Origin: Bartonella sp. DGB1
GTDB taxonomy: Bacteria; Pseudomonadota; Alphaproteobacteria; Rhizobiales; Rhizobiaceae
DNA length: 64,000 nucleotides
Reading direction: 5' to 3'
NCBI RefSeq assembly: GCF_041345015.1
Contig: NZ_CP166769.1
Coordinates: 744,001-808,000 of the forward strand
The position numbers and the translations under genes were made by a program. The notes beneath the pieces were generated by a model. It was not told where the DNA came from, did not search any database, and saw only the letters and a program-made list of their open reading frames with translations. Each line of letters opens with the position of its first letter. Position 1 is the stretch's first letter. This document shows positions 10,335 through 19,554 of this stretch, in pieces.

Positions 10335-10426
10335 GTAATTCTACTAAGATTCGTTTTTCAAATAGACTATAACCGATAGCTTTTCTTTTGTTAATTAAAA
10401 TTAGTAAAATATTAAAAATTTATTGC

Positions 10427-10456
10427 TTGAAATTTGTATAGAATAAATAGTATTAT
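10427..10456 (+). promoter_or_regulatory. Candidate sigma70 promoter for hydrolase-tyrS-bcp
   Basis: TTGAAA at 10427-10432 and TATTAT at 10451-10456 are separated by 18 bases and lie about 30 bases before the hydrolase start. Similar pairs are frequent in AT-rich DNA, so this is a candidate only. Confidence 0.4.
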
Positions 10457-10486
10457 GCAAAAAATAAAATATAAGTTTGGAATATT

Positions 10487-11170
10487 ATGCCTGAAATTAT
10501 TTTTAATGGTCCCTCTGGACATTTAGAAGGAAGATATCAAGCTTCCGATGACAAATATGCACCAATAGCTATAATTTTACATCCGCATCCGCTGTTCGGC
10601 GGTACAATGAATAATAAAGTTACCTATGATTTATTTTATCTATTAAATAAAAAAGGATTTAATACATTAAGATTTAATTTTAGAGGTGTTGGTAAAAGTC
10701 AAGGCGAATTTGATTATGGATCAGGAGAATTATCTGATGCTGCTGCTGCCCTAGACTGGTTACAAAGCAAACACCCAAACAATAATAATTCATGGGTTGT
10801 TGGATATTCTTTTGGCGCTTGGATAGCAATGCAGTTATTAATGCGACGCCCTGAAATAGCCGGATTTATATCAGTTGGATTGCAGCCAAATATTTATGAT
10901 TTTTCTTTTTTAGCTCCTTGTCCTGTATCTGGGCTAATCATACATGGTAGCAATGATAAAACAGCACCTCTAGATAAAGTAAATCTATTAGTTGAAAAAT
11001 TACGTCAACAAAAGAATATTTCAATAGAAAATTCAATCGTTCAAAATGCCGATCACTTTTTTACCGATCATACTGATGAATTAATGTCAATTTGTAGTAA
11101 TTATATTGATTCTAGATTAGAATATATGGATCATAAACCAAAGCTACTATTGGAATTAGCTGAAAATTAG
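10487..11170 (+). CDS. Alpha/beta hydrolase, COG2945-like
   Basis: A cytoplasmic alpha/beta-hydrolase-fold protein of 227 residues. It has the oxyanion region HPHPLFGGTM near residues 32-41, the RFNFRGVGKSQG segment near 62-73, the nucleophile elbow GYSFGAW near 105-111, an acidic residue in the GSNDKTAP loop and a late ADHFF histidine, so a Ser-Asp-His triad is complete. The substrate is unknown. It is divergent from the suf operon, a neighbour relationship seen in other Alphaproteobacteria, and lies 15 bases before tyrS, so hydrolase, tyrS and bcp probably form one unit. The start ATG at 10487 fits the family N-terminus. Confidence 0.85.
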   Translation: MPEIIFNGPSGHLEGRYQASDDKYAPIAIILHPHPLFGGTMNNKVTYDLFYLLNKKGFNTLRFNFRGVGKSQGEFDYGSGELSDAAAALDWLQSKHPNNNNSWVVGYSFGAWIAMQLLMRRPEIAGFISVGLQPNIYDFSFLAPCPVSGLIIHGSNDKTAPLDKVNLLVEKLRQQKNISIENSIVQNADHFFTDHTDELMSICSNYIDSRLEYMDHKPKLLLELAEN

Positions 11171-11185
11171 ATAGGTAGTTCTTAT

Positions 11186-12433
11186 ATGCATAAATATAAA
11201 TCAGACTTTCTGCAAATTTTACAAGAACGTGGTTTTATACATCAAATCTCTTTAGATGATGAGTTAGATAATCTTTTAAAAACTCAAACCGTCTCCGCTT
11301 ATATTGGTTTTGATCCAACTGCATCAAGTTTGCATGTAGGTAGTATGATACAGATTATGATGCTATATTGGCTACAACAGACAGGACATAAGCCATTCAT
11401 TCTTATGGGCGGTGCTACTGGTCTGATTGGTGACCCTTCTTTTAAAGATGAAGCTAGAGTCTTACTAGATAAGCAAGTAGTGGAAAATAATATAAATTCT
11501 ATCAAGGGTATTTTTAATAAATATCTAGATTTTGAAACACAAAGTAATTCCGCTGTAATTGTAAATAATGCTGATTGGCTTAATAATATTAATTATTTAG
11601 AGTTTTTACGTGACATCGGTAAATATTTTTCAATCAATAGAATGTTATCTTTTGACTCAGTAAAATCTAGATTAGATAGAGAGTCTTCTTTATCTTTTCT
11701 AGAGTTTAATTATATGATCTTACAAGGATATGATTTTGTACAATTATCCAAAAATTATGGTGTAAGATTACAAATGGGTGGATCTGACCAGTGGGGTAAT
11801 ATAATCAATGGTATTGAATTAGCACATAAATTAAAAATGCCGCAATTATATGCTCTAACCAGCCCTTTACTTACAACTGCTTCAGGGCAGAAAATGGGTA
11901 AATCTGTATCCGGGGCTATTTGGCTTGATGCTAATATGTTATCACCTTACGAATTTTGGCAATTTTGGCGTAATACAGAAGATGCAGATGTTGGTCGTTT
12001 TTTACGTTTATATACTATATTGCCTATGGACGAAATAAGAAAGCTTGAAAAAATTCAAGGCAAAGAGATAAATGAAGTTAAAAAAATCTTAGCTACACAA
12101 GTAACTAGTTTATTACATGGTAAGGAACAAGCAGAGCAAGCTGAAAAAACTTCATTGCAAACTTTTGAACTAGGGCAAATAGGTGATAATTTACCGACCC
12201 TAATAATAACCGAAGAAGAACTTAAAAATGGTATAGGTATTTTATCACTATTAGTGAAAGCAAATTTATCATCCTCTAATTCAGAAGCAAGGCGCAACAT
12301 TAGAGCTGGTGGAGTAAAATTAAATGATATTGTAATTAATGATGAAGCTTATATAGTAACTATAGATCATTTAATAGAAGGCAAAATTAAACTTTCGTTT
12401 GGACGTAAAAAACATGTAATAATACATTATTAA
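11186..12433 (+). CDS. tyrS: Tyrosyl-tRNA synthetase
   Basis: The enzyme charges tRNA-Tyr. The 415-residue protein has the class I HIGH-equivalent [15 protein letters not shown] at about residues 39-53, the tyrosine-binding GYDFVQL segment, the KMSKS-equivalent KMGKS near 233-237, and a C-terminal S4 RNA-binding domain ([17 protein letters not shown]). This is the bacterial TyrRS type. It is the second gene of a forward unit, 15 bases after the hydrolase and 13 bases before bcp. Confidence 0.97.
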   Translation: MHKYKSDFLQILQERGFIHQISLDDELDNLLKTQTVSAYIGFDPTASSLHVGSMIQIMMLYWLQQTGHKPFILMGGATGLIGDPSFKDEARVLLDKQVVENNINSIKGIFNKYLDFETQSNSAVIVNNADWLNNINYLEFLRDIGKYFSINRMLSFDSVKSRLDRESSLSFLEFNYMILQGYDFVQLSKNYGVRLQMGGSDQWGNIINGIELAHKLKMPQLYALTSPLLTTASGQKMGKSVSGAIWLDANMLSPYEFWQFWRNTEDADVGRFLRLYTILPMDEIRKLEKIQGKEINEVKKILATQVTSLLHGKEQAEQAEKTSLQTFELGQIGDNLPTLIITEEELKNGIGILSLLVKANLSSSNSEARRNIRAGGVKLNDIVINDEAYIVTIDHLIEGKIKLSFGRKKHVIIHY

Positions 12434-12446
12434 AAGTTGGAAGATT

Positions 12447-12926
12447 ATGGATCAGATCAATGTTAATAGTAAGGCTATTGATTTTACAATAGCTCTAGAT
12501 AATGGAACAGATTTTACTTTATCTAATCATGGTAAAAATGCGGTAGTTTTATTTTTTTACCCTAAAGATGATACAAAGGGTTGCACTCAAGAAGCCTTAG
12601 AATTTTCACAATTAAAACAACAATTTGATGATTTAAATGTAGCCTTATTAGGTATTTCTCCAGATAGTATAAAAAAACATATTTCTTTTAAAAATAAATA
12701 TAATCTAACAGTTGATTTAGGTTCAGATGAATCTAAAGATATATTACAATCTTATGGTGTGTGGGTAGAAAAATCTATGTATGGGCGCAAATATATGGGC
12801 GTAGAGCGTACCACCATATTGATAGATAGCAATTTAAATATTTTAAAAATTTGGCATAAAGTCAAAGTAGCTAATCATGCTGCTGAAGTTTTAGCTACTG
12901 TTAAAAATATTATTTCTCATGGTTAA
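12447..12926 (+). CDS. bcp: Peroxiredoxin BCP/PrxQ, one-cysteine form
   Basis: This thiol peroxidase reduces hydrogen peroxide and alkyl hydroperoxides. The 159-residue protein has the PrxQ motif FFYPKDDTKGCTQEA with peroxidatic Cys46. The resolving cysteine five residues later in many PrxQ proteins is Leu51 here, and Cys46 is the only cysteine, so it must use a one-cysteine mechanism with an external thiol. A GGAAG ribosome-binding site precedes the ATG. It ends 7 bases from the convergent prfB stop, with no obvious terminator between. Confidence 0.93.
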   Translation: MDQINVNSKAIDFTIALDNGTDFTLSNHGKNAVVLFFYPKDDTKGCTQEALEFSQLKQQFDDLNVALLGISPDSIKKHISFKNKYNLTVDLGSDESKDILQSYGVWVEKSMYGRKYMGVERTTILIDSNLNILKIWHKVKVANHAAEVLATVKNIISHG

Positions 12927-12933
12927 GTGATTT

Positions 12934-14035
12934 TTATATTTGAATCCTTTGAGCTAGAGCTGCGTGAATAAAAGCATTTAATTCTCCGTCTAGAACTTCT
13001 GTTGGGTTAGTACTTTCTATACCCGTTCTTAAATCTTTTACTAATTGATATGGTTGTAGAACATAAGATCTAATTTGGTGCCCCCACCCTATTTCTGTTT
13101 TTGCAGTTTCTTGTAAAGAAGCTTCAGCCTCTCTTTTTTTAATTTCTGCTTCATATAATCTAGCTTTTAGCATTTTCCATGCAGTTTCTTTATTTTTATA
13201 TTGAGATCTTTCCGCCTGACATTGAACTACGATACCAGTAGCTAGATGCGTTATCCTTACAGCAGAATCAGTAGTATTTACGTGTTGTCCCCCTGCTCCG
13301 GAGGCTCTATAAGTATCTATTCTAACTTCAGATTCTGAAATATTAACCTCAATATTATCATCAATAACCGGATATATCCAAACGCTAGCAAAAGATGTAT
13401 GGCGACGAGAATTAGAATCAAAAGGAGAAATACGAACTAATCTATGAACTCCGCTTTCTGTTTTTAGTAAACCATAGGCATTATGTCCTTTTACTAATAT
13501 AGAAACAGATTTTATTCCAGCTTCTTCTCCATCGTGTATCTCAAGGATTTGCATTTTCATATTCTGCTTAGATATCCATCTGCTGTACATCCGTAGTAGC
13601 ATATTAGCCCAATCTTGACTTTCAGTGCCACCAGCTCCAGCATGGATTTCTAAATAAGTATCATTTGCATCATTTTCACCAGATAATAAAATTTCAGTCT
13701 GTTTTTGCAGCAAATCTTTTTGCAACTGAATAATTTCTTGTTCCGCTTCTGTTATTAATTCTTCATCTTTTTCATTTTCACCTAATATAATAAAATTAAT
13801 ACTATCTTCTAATTTTTGCTCTGATTCTGTTATGAAATTAACTGAAAATTCTAATTTCTGTCTTTCTTTCATTAATTCTTGAGCCTTTATCTGATCACTC
13901 CATATAGAAGGATCCTCTACAGCCTGGTTTAAATATTGTAATCTTTTATTAGCTGCATCCCAGTCAAAGATGCCTCCTTAAGATAATTAGAATTTTTTTT
14001 AATTCAGTAATTAAATTTTCCATCTCTAATCGCAT
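12934..14035 (-). CDS. prfB: Peptide chain release factor 2, with programmed +1 frameshift
   Basis: RF2 ends translation at UGA and UAA. The gene is read in two frames: 23 codons from the ATG at 14035 (MRLEMENLITEL, after an AGGAG site) reach CTT followed by the in-frame TGA at 13964-13966; a +1 shift there continues as LDWDAANKRLQ to the stop at 12934, 366 residues in all. The second frame alone looks like a 312-residue gene starting at 13872, which would be an artefact. The SPF anticodon-like motif (VRISPFDSNSRR) and the catalytic GGQ (ASGAGGQHVN) are both present. A start at 14023 (MENLITEL) is a less likely alternative. mrcA ends 17 bases upstream. Confidence 0.96.
13963..13978 (-). promoter_or_regulatory. 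RF2 autoregulatory frameshift site
   Basis: On the minus strand the sequence reads AGGAGG CAT CTT TGA C. This has all three elements of the classic RF2 recoding site: an internal Shine-Dalgarno-like AGGAGG three bases before the slippery CTT codon, then UGA followed by C. When RF2 is scarce the ribosome pauses at UGA and slips +1, so RF2 controls its own level. The frames before and after the site were checked by translation. Confidence 0.96.
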
Positions 14036-14051
14036 TATTATTCTCCTAGAA

Positions 14052-16517
14052 TTAATATAATCCTTCTTGTCCTTCTGATAAGGCACTTTTAACTGATGGC
14101 GAGGCCGGCGATAAAGCTACGCCACGTTTAAAAGTTTGAGAGCCTAAGACTTCATAAACTTCAGAAGGATAAGAGCCTGGTTTAAATGGATCCATAGTGA
14201 CATTTTGTTCAAAAGGTTTAGCTCTTAAACCTGTAGATTGATTAATAGGTATGAAGGTTATTCCTTTAGGAATAGGAAATTCACTTTTTCTCACATCTTT
14301 AAGAGTTTTTTCTAAAAATTCACGAATAAGTGGACCTACTAAGCCGCTACCGCTTCCTTTATTATCTAAAACTTTTGGATAATCATAGCCTAAATATACA
14401 GCCACCAATAAATCAGGAGTAAAAGCTATAAACCAGGCATCTTTTGCTAAGTTACTAGTACCCGTTTTACCTGCAATAGGACGGTTTAAACTACGTAATG
14501 CACGACCTGTACCAGAAGTAACAACGCTTTCAAGCATATTGATTATTTGATAATTAGTTAAAGGGTCTAAAATTTGAGGTCTTTTGTCTATTAATGTAGG
14601 GGTATCAAAATTATTCCATTCAGGTGCGTTACAGCCGATACATTCTCGTTCATCATGACGGTATATCGTTTTTCCATAACGATCCTGTATTCTATCTATT
14701 AAAGTTGGAATTACTTCTTTACCTCCATTAGCTAGAATTGCATAAGCAGTTGCCATTCTCATTAATGTAGTATTACCGGCTCCTAGTGACATTGATAATA
14801 GTCGAGGCATTTTATCATAAATTTTAAAACGCTCTGCATATTTAGCAACTACATCAATCCCTACTGTGTGAGCTAGTCTAATAGTAAATAAATTAAGAGA
14901 ATGTTCTAAGGCATATCGTAAAGTTCTTGGACCCGCAAAATAACCAGATACAAAATTTTTGGGTTCCCATAATTCTAAATCTGTGCCTTGTTCTACTGCT
15001 ATAGGTCCATCATTTAATATATCAGAAGTTCTAAAACCATTATCTAATGCAGCTGCATATATAAATGGCTTGAATACAGATCCTGGCTGTCTCGATGCTT
15101 GAGTAGCGCGATTAAATTGTGATACATCATAAGAAAAACCGCCAACCATAGCTAATATACGTCCGGTAGACGGTTCCATAGCTATTAACGCGCCTTCAAC
15201 TCTAGGAACTTGCTCTAAGCTATAGTTATCCTTGAATAAATGTTTAACATAGATAACATCGCCTGCATTAAGAATTTCATTAAAGCTAGATAATAAAATA
15301 GTTTTACCTTCTTCGTTGATTTGTCTTAATGCCCAATTAGAAGATTGATTCTTAATTAAGGCTTCTGTTCTAGCTGATTCAATAGTTCCATCAAGAAATA
15401 TTTTCGGCTGTAACCCTATTTTAATTTCGTCATCGTTAACTTCAAGTACTACAGCTATTTTCCATTCTGGTACATCGGTTAATGGCCTAAATTTCTGTAT
15501 TTCTATACCCCAATCTTTATTTTCAAGGTCAATATGACCAAGCGCACCGCGCCATCCTAATTTGCGATCATGATTTATTAAACCTTTTCTTAGAATATTT
15601 TGTGCTAAAATTTGATATTCTGGTCTTAATGAGGTTCTTACTGATAGCCCTCCTTCGTATAAAGTTTTACTGCCATATTTCGATAGAATTTGTCTTCTTA
15701 CTTCTTCAGCGAAATATTCACTACCTTTAGCTTTGTTAATATTTCTTTTATCAACGGTCACTAAAGGAGCTTTTTTAGCATTTTCAGCTTCTTCTTTAGT
15801 TATATATCCATTTTCAAACATTCTATCTAATACCCAATTACGTCGGATAACAGCTCTTTCTTTATGTGTGAATGGATTATAATTAGCAGGGCCTTTAGGT
15901 AAGGCTGCTAGATAAGCTATTTCAGCTAAGGTTAACTGATTAACTGATTTATCAAAATAAGTTAAAGAAGCGCTAGCTATACCATAAGCGCCTCTGCCTA
16001 GAAAGATTTCATTTAAATATAATTCTAAAATATGATCTTTTGTATAAGCTTGTTCGATACGATAAGATAAAATAGCTTCTTTAATTTTACGTTGTAATTT
16101 TACTTCACTGCTAAGTAAAAAATTCTTTGCAACTTGTTGCGTGATAGTAGAAGCCCCTACCGGACGTTTAGAGGAAAAAATATTTTTGATATTAGTTAAT
16201 ATAGCTCTAGCTAGACCAGTTAAATCTAAACCGTGATGTTTATAAAAATTTTTATCTTCAGCAGATATAAAAGCGGCTCTAACTAAAGGCGGGATAGATT
16301 CTATAGGTAAATAAAGACGTTTTTTAGTAGCAAATTCAGTCAAGATTTTTCCATCATCACTGTGAACTCGGGTTATTACAGCTGGTTCATAATGAGCTAA
16401 AGACTCGTAATTAGGTAAGTCTTTAACGAGGTAAGCAATAAAAAGAGCTATTCCTATTATAGCGATGACCAAAAAACCAATTACTGCGGTCAATAGATAA
16501 CGGAAGAATTTTAACAT
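14052..16517 (-). CDS. mrcA: Penicillin-binding protein 1A, bifunctional
   Basis: A class A PBP that polymerises glycan strands and cross-links stem peptides at the inner membrane. The 821-residue protein has an N-terminal membrane anchor (about residues 8-31), the glycosyltransferase motifs SAEDKNFYKHHG (Glu87) and GASTITQQVAKN, a central OB-like insertion, and transpeptidase motifs SRQPGSVFKP (catalytic Ser), SLN and AGKTGTSN. It lies 17 bases before prfB. In many Alphaproteobacteria amiC and mrcA are adjacent; here gltS and a long hairpin-rich gap lie between them. Confidence 0.97.
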   Translation of the reverse strand: MLKFFRYLLTAVIGFLVIAIIGIALFIAYLVKDLPNYESLAHYEPAVITRVHSDDGKILTEFATKKRLYLPIESIPPLVRAAFISAEDKNFYKHHGLDLTGLARAILTNIKNIFSSKRPVGASTITQQVAKNFLLSSEVKLQRKIKEAILSYRIEQAYTKDHILELYLNEIFLGRGAYGIASASLTYFDKSVNQLTLAEIAYLAALPKGPANYNPFTHKERAVIRRNWVLDRMFENGYITKEEAENAKKAPLVTVDKRNINKAKGSEYFAEEVRRQILSKYGSKTLYEGGLSVRTSLRPEYQILAQNILRKGLINHDRKLGWRGALGHIDLENKDWGIEIQKFRPLTDVPEWKIAVVLEVNDDEIKIGLQPKIFLDGTIESARTEALIKNQSSNWALRQINEEGKTILLSSFNEILNAGDVIYVKHLFKDNYSLEQVPRVEGALIAMEPSTGRILAMVGGFSYDVSQFNRATQASRQPGSVFKPFIYAAALDNGFRTSDILNDGPIAVEQGTDLELWEPKNFVSGYFAGPRTLRYALEHSLNLFTIRLAHTVGIDVVAKYAERFKIYDKMPRLLSMSLGAGNTTLMRMATAYAILANGGKEVIPTLIDRIQDRYGKTIYRHDERECIGCNAPEWNNFDTPTLIDKRPQILDPLTNYQIINMLESVVTSGTGRALRSLNRPIAGKTGTSNLAKDAWFIAFTPDLLVAVYLGYDYPKVLDNKGSGSGLVGPLIREFLEKTLKDVRKSEFPIPKGITFIPINQSTGLRAKPFEQNVTMDPFKPGSYPSEVYEVLGSQTFKRGVALSPASPSVKSALSEGQEGLY

Positions 16518-16780
16518 ATGGAAGCTTTTCGTTATAAATGATTATTAATTCTAAGGTCTTTCTTATATCACAATTTTATACAATCAGTATATATTTTTAT
16601 CATATAAATACACATACTAAAATCCGATATTGTTATAATATAATCAATTGTAACAATAGCTAATATAAATGTATATTAATTAATAAGATAAAGCTCATTA
16701 ATATTTACTGAAATTAACTTTAAATTACATCATAATCCAAGCCACAGAAGCTATTTTGCAAATATTAGAATTATATGATA

Positions 16781-16811
16781 TATAGATAGATGAGGTAATC
16801 ATCTATCTATA
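16781..16811. repeat. 13-bp perfect inverted repeat
   Basis: TATAGATAGATGA at 16781-16793 pairs perfectly with its complement at 16799-16811 across a 5-base loop. No T-run follows on either strand, so it is not a typical terminator by itself. It lies 4 bases before another, longer hairpin. Confidence 0.75.
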
Positions 16812-16815
16812 AATA

Positions 16816-16867
16816 AAAATATATTTGCTATGTAATTAGCTTACTATACACATAGCAAATATATTTT
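16816..16867. repeat. 18-bp perfect inverted repeat
   Basis: The arm at 16816-16833 (AAAATATATTTGCTATGT) pairs perfectly with 16850-16867 across a 16-base loop. Each arm's outer end is a run of A or T, so it could stop transcription from either side. Its length is unusual for a simple terminator. Confidence 0.75.
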
Positions 16868-17112
16868 AAGTTAAATACTATAAGGGAAATTCATCGTGAA
16901 TAGAATTTGATATATCTTTGGTATTTTTAGCAAATAGATGTTTAAATTTATATTTGGTCTGCAGTAATTAATAATACAATATCAAATAATGATAATTATA
17001 GCTATGAGAGGACTCTAAAATATAATTAATAATAAACTGCAAGTTAGCAGAATGTTTGGTTATTGAATTTTTATTTACTCGGACATGGATAAACTTAAGA
17101 TTGGGAAATACA

Positions 17113-18369
17113 ATGAATTTAGAACTTAACTCACTTATGACTTTGTTTTTAACCAGTATTTGTTTGCTGTTAGGAATATTTTTAAAAGAAAAAATTAAAT
17201 TATTGCAACGTTTCTGTATACCTTCACCTGTTGTTGGTGGTTTTCTTGCCAGTTTAATAATATGGGCTGGAAGATCATTAGATTTATTTACAGTTTCTTT
17301 TAACACCAGTTTACAAAGTTATTTTATGACTGCTTTTTTTATCACTGTAGGTTTAGAAGGAAGCTTTAGATTAATAAAATCTGGTGGCTTGATATTAATG
17401 CTCTATGTGGGAATAGCTTGGTTTGTGGCAATTGGACAAAGTAGTATAGGTATAGTATTAGCAAAATTGTTTGGTGAAGCGTCTGTGTTAGGTGTGATGG
17501 CAGGAAGTGTACCTTTAAGTGGTGGACATGGAGGTGCCGTGGCATTTGGTAATATGGCTGTTGAATATACTGGTAGTGATTTACCTTTGGTTGTTGCATT
17601 GACGACAGCTACTTTTGGATTAATAGTAGGAAGTTTGTTAGGCGGACCAGTAGCTTCTTATTTAATCAGCAGATATAGAATTCCTATCACAACTGAAAAA
17701 GTTGGACAAAATGTTGAAAAGCAAATTGAAGAACAGATGGAAGACAGCAAAAAAGAAGAAAATATTTTTATAGAACCAATTAACGGAATAAAATTCCCTC
17801 ACTTTTTAAAAATGTTTGCTGTAATTTTAATTCTTATCATTGTAGGAGAATGGTTAAATCAATTATTGAAGTATATTATACCTTCTATAGGTTTTCCTAC
17901 TTATATAACCGCCATGCTTGCTGCTATAATTATGCGTAATTTAAATGATAAACTAAAACTTATTGAATTTAGAGAAACTTCATTAACTTTAATCTCTAGT
18001 TTTTCATTAGGTATCTTTTTAACTATGGCAATGATGAGTTTAAAAATATGGGAAATTCAATCAGTAGCTTTACCTTTATTGGTAATTTGGATTGCACAAG
18101 TTGCGTTTTTACTTTCTTTTACCGTCTTTATTGTATTCCGTATGTTAGGAAAAAATTATGACGCAGCTGTTATGTGCTCTGGTCTATTAGGACATGGTTT
18201 TGGTGCTACACCAACTGCTATGGCTAATATGAATAGTGTGTGTGAAAGATATAATTTAGTATCTTTAAAAGCATTTCTAATTGTTCCATTAACTGGAGCC
18301 GTGTTAGTTGAAGTATTACAAATTCCATATCAATCATGGTTAATCAGTATATTAACTGCAGTACATTAA
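17113..18369 (+). CDS. gltS: Sodium/glutamate symporter GltS
   Basis: GltS imports glutamate with sodium across the inner membrane. The 418-residue protein is almost entirely hydrophobic helices, with the family motif GSVPLSGGHGGAVAFG near residues 133-148 and the related GHGFGATPTAMANM in the second half, the two inverted-repeat re-entrant loops of the family. A charged cytoplasmic loop (EKQIEEQMEDSKKEEN) joins the halves. The start chosen is the ATG at 17113 (MNLELNSLMTLF), which is the normal family N-terminus; an in-frame start at 17056 would add an untypical leader. It is monocistronic, with a terminator just after it. It splits the usual amiC-mrcA neighbourhood. Confidence 0.93.
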   Translation: MNLELNSLMTLFLTSICLLLGIFLKEKIKLLQRFCIPSPVVGGFLASLIIWAGRSLDLFTVSFNTSLQSYFMTAFFITVGLEGSFRLIKSGGLILMLYVGIAWFVAIGQSSIGIVLAKLFGEASVLGVMAGSVPLSGGHGGAVAFGNMAVEYTGSDLPLVVALTTATFGLIVGSLLGGPVASYLISRYRIPITTEKVGQNVEKQIEEQMEDSKKEENIFIEPINGIKFPHFLKMFAVILILIIVGEWLNQLLKYIIPSIGFPTYITAMLAAIIMRNLNDKLKLIEFRETSLTLISSFSLGIFLTMAMMSLKIWEIQSVALPLLVIWIAQVAFLLSFTVFIVFRMLGKNYDAAVMCSGLLGHGFGATPTAMANMNSVCERYNLVSLKAFLIVPLTGAVLVEVLQIPYQSWLISILTAVH

Positions 18370-18398
18370 TAATCTTATTAAATTTAAATATTTATGTT

Positions 18399-18430
18399 AA
18401 TGAATGGGGCAAATGCCTCATTCATTTTTT
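18399..18430 (+). terminator. Rho-independent terminator of gltS
   Basis: A 12-bp stem (AATGAATGGGGC at 18399-18410 with 18415-18426, one G-U pair) closes a 4-base AAAT loop and is followed by a run of T. It overlaps the end of the convergent amiC gene. Confidence 0.88.
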
Positions 18431-19183
18431 AAATGATGCTATAGCATCTGCTAATGATTCCGCAAGTTTATTAAGCCACTCATCATTATTTAATAATTTT
18501 TTATCTTCTTCATTGGAAAGATATCCTAATTCTAATAATATAGAAGGAAAATCTGGAGCTGATAAAACTTGAAAATTAGCTTGTCGATGAGGATTATTAT
18601 TGAGTAAAAAATTCTTTTTTATATTTTTAATTATTGTATGAGCTATTTTAATAGACTTTTGTTGATTTTCTCTTCTAGTTAATTCTAATAATATAGATGG
18701 TACGACGGTATTATATGAAGGCGGTATGCCTAATAAAAAATTCACTTGATTTTGTGTCTCTGATAATTTCTGTGAAATTAAGTCTGAAGAAATTTTAGAG
18801 GAAGTATAAATTGTTATACCTCTAATATTTTTTATATCAATTGTGTCAGCGTGTATTGAAATAAATAAATCTGCTCCTAAATCTCGAGCTATATTCATTC
18901 TGTCTGTAAGGTTAATAAAAATATCACTATTTCGGGTAAGATATGTTTTAATATCTTGATATTTTTTTAATTTTTCATGTAATCTTTTAGCGAAATTAAG
19001 AGTTACATTTTTTTCTAAGGTGCCGTTTTTCCCTATTGCGCCGCTATCTATACCTCCGTGCCCAGGGTCAATAACCACAATAAAATTTTTACTTTCTGCA
19101 ACAGAAATATAATTAGAACATAATAAAAAAAACATACTAAGAATAGCTAGATAAATATTTTTTTTATATAAAAAATTTAACAT
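18422..19183 (-). CDS. amiC: N-acetylmuramoyl-L-alanine amidase (Amidase_3)
   Basis: A zinc amidase that removes stem peptides from peptidoglycan during cell separation. The chosen start, ATG at 19183, gives MLNFLYKKNIYLAIL, a good signal peptide (hydrophobic to about residue 27), and has an AAAGG-like site upstream; an in-frame start at 19228 would put 15 polar residues before the signal. The Amidase_3 domain follows directly: VIDPGHGGIDSGA (first zinc histidine), GTLEKNVTLNFA (zinc Glu), SIHAD (second His) and the catalytic Glu in LLELGYLSN. There is no AMIN domain, so it is shorter (253 residues) than E. coli AmiC. The stop is TGA. It is divergent from rne. Confidence 0.92.
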   Translation of the reverse strand: MLNFLYKKNIYLAILSMFFLLCSNYISVAESKNFIVVIDPGHGGIDSGAIGKNGTLEKNVTLNFAKRLHEKLKKYQDIKTYLTRNSDIFINLTDRMNIARDLGADLFISIHADTIDIKNIRGITIYTSSKISSDLISQKLSETQNQVNFLLGIPPSYNTVVPSILLELTRRENQQKSIKIAHTIIKNIKKNFLLNNNPHRQANFQVLSAPDFPSILLELGYLSNEEDKKLLNNDEWLNKLAESLADAIASFKK

Positions 19184-19554
19184 ATTAAAACCTTTTTGCA
19201 AATTATGTAGCAGTTCTCCACTAAACAAATTTTATAAATAATATTTTTAGTGAAATATATACTGAAAATATGTTATAAGAAAGAATTAAAATATTTTCTT
19301 AATTGTGGTTTTAGGTTCAATTTCATGTCCTATATATCATCAATAAGTTTAGTTAATTAAAAAATATTTTACTCATTTGGAATTATTTATGTGTGAAAGA
19401 CAAATAGAATATAGAATTTATTTTATGAGCAGGAAGAAACAAACTTGCTTATCTCTTTCGCATATTCATTTATTAGCAGGTCATAATTTAACAAAGCAAC
19501 AGAATATACTGTTTAGCAATAAAGTTAAATTATTGACTATCAGGAAATTTAATT
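19184..19554. other. Divergent amiC/rne intergenic region with long rne leader
   Basis: These 371 bases separate the amiC start from the rne start and should contain both promoters and the rne 5' leader. In enterobacteria the rne leader is long and controls RNase E level; a long leader here would fit, but no conserved hairpin was identified. No gene is supported inside it; a weak reading frame from 19377 has no recognisable features. Confidence 0.5.

Larger units (their letters stand above)
16518..17112. other. Intergenic region mrcA-gltS with two long inverted repeats
   Basis: This 595-base stretch separates two divergently read genes and must hold both promoters. No coding sequence with recognisable similarity was found in it. 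Its main structure is a pair of back-to-back perfect hairpins at 16781-16867, listed separately. Confidence 0.6.

Noticed and set aside
13872-13874. Start of prfB at the ATG at 13872
   Set aside because: It leaves out the conserved N-terminal helices and the intact RF2 frameshift site directly upstream.
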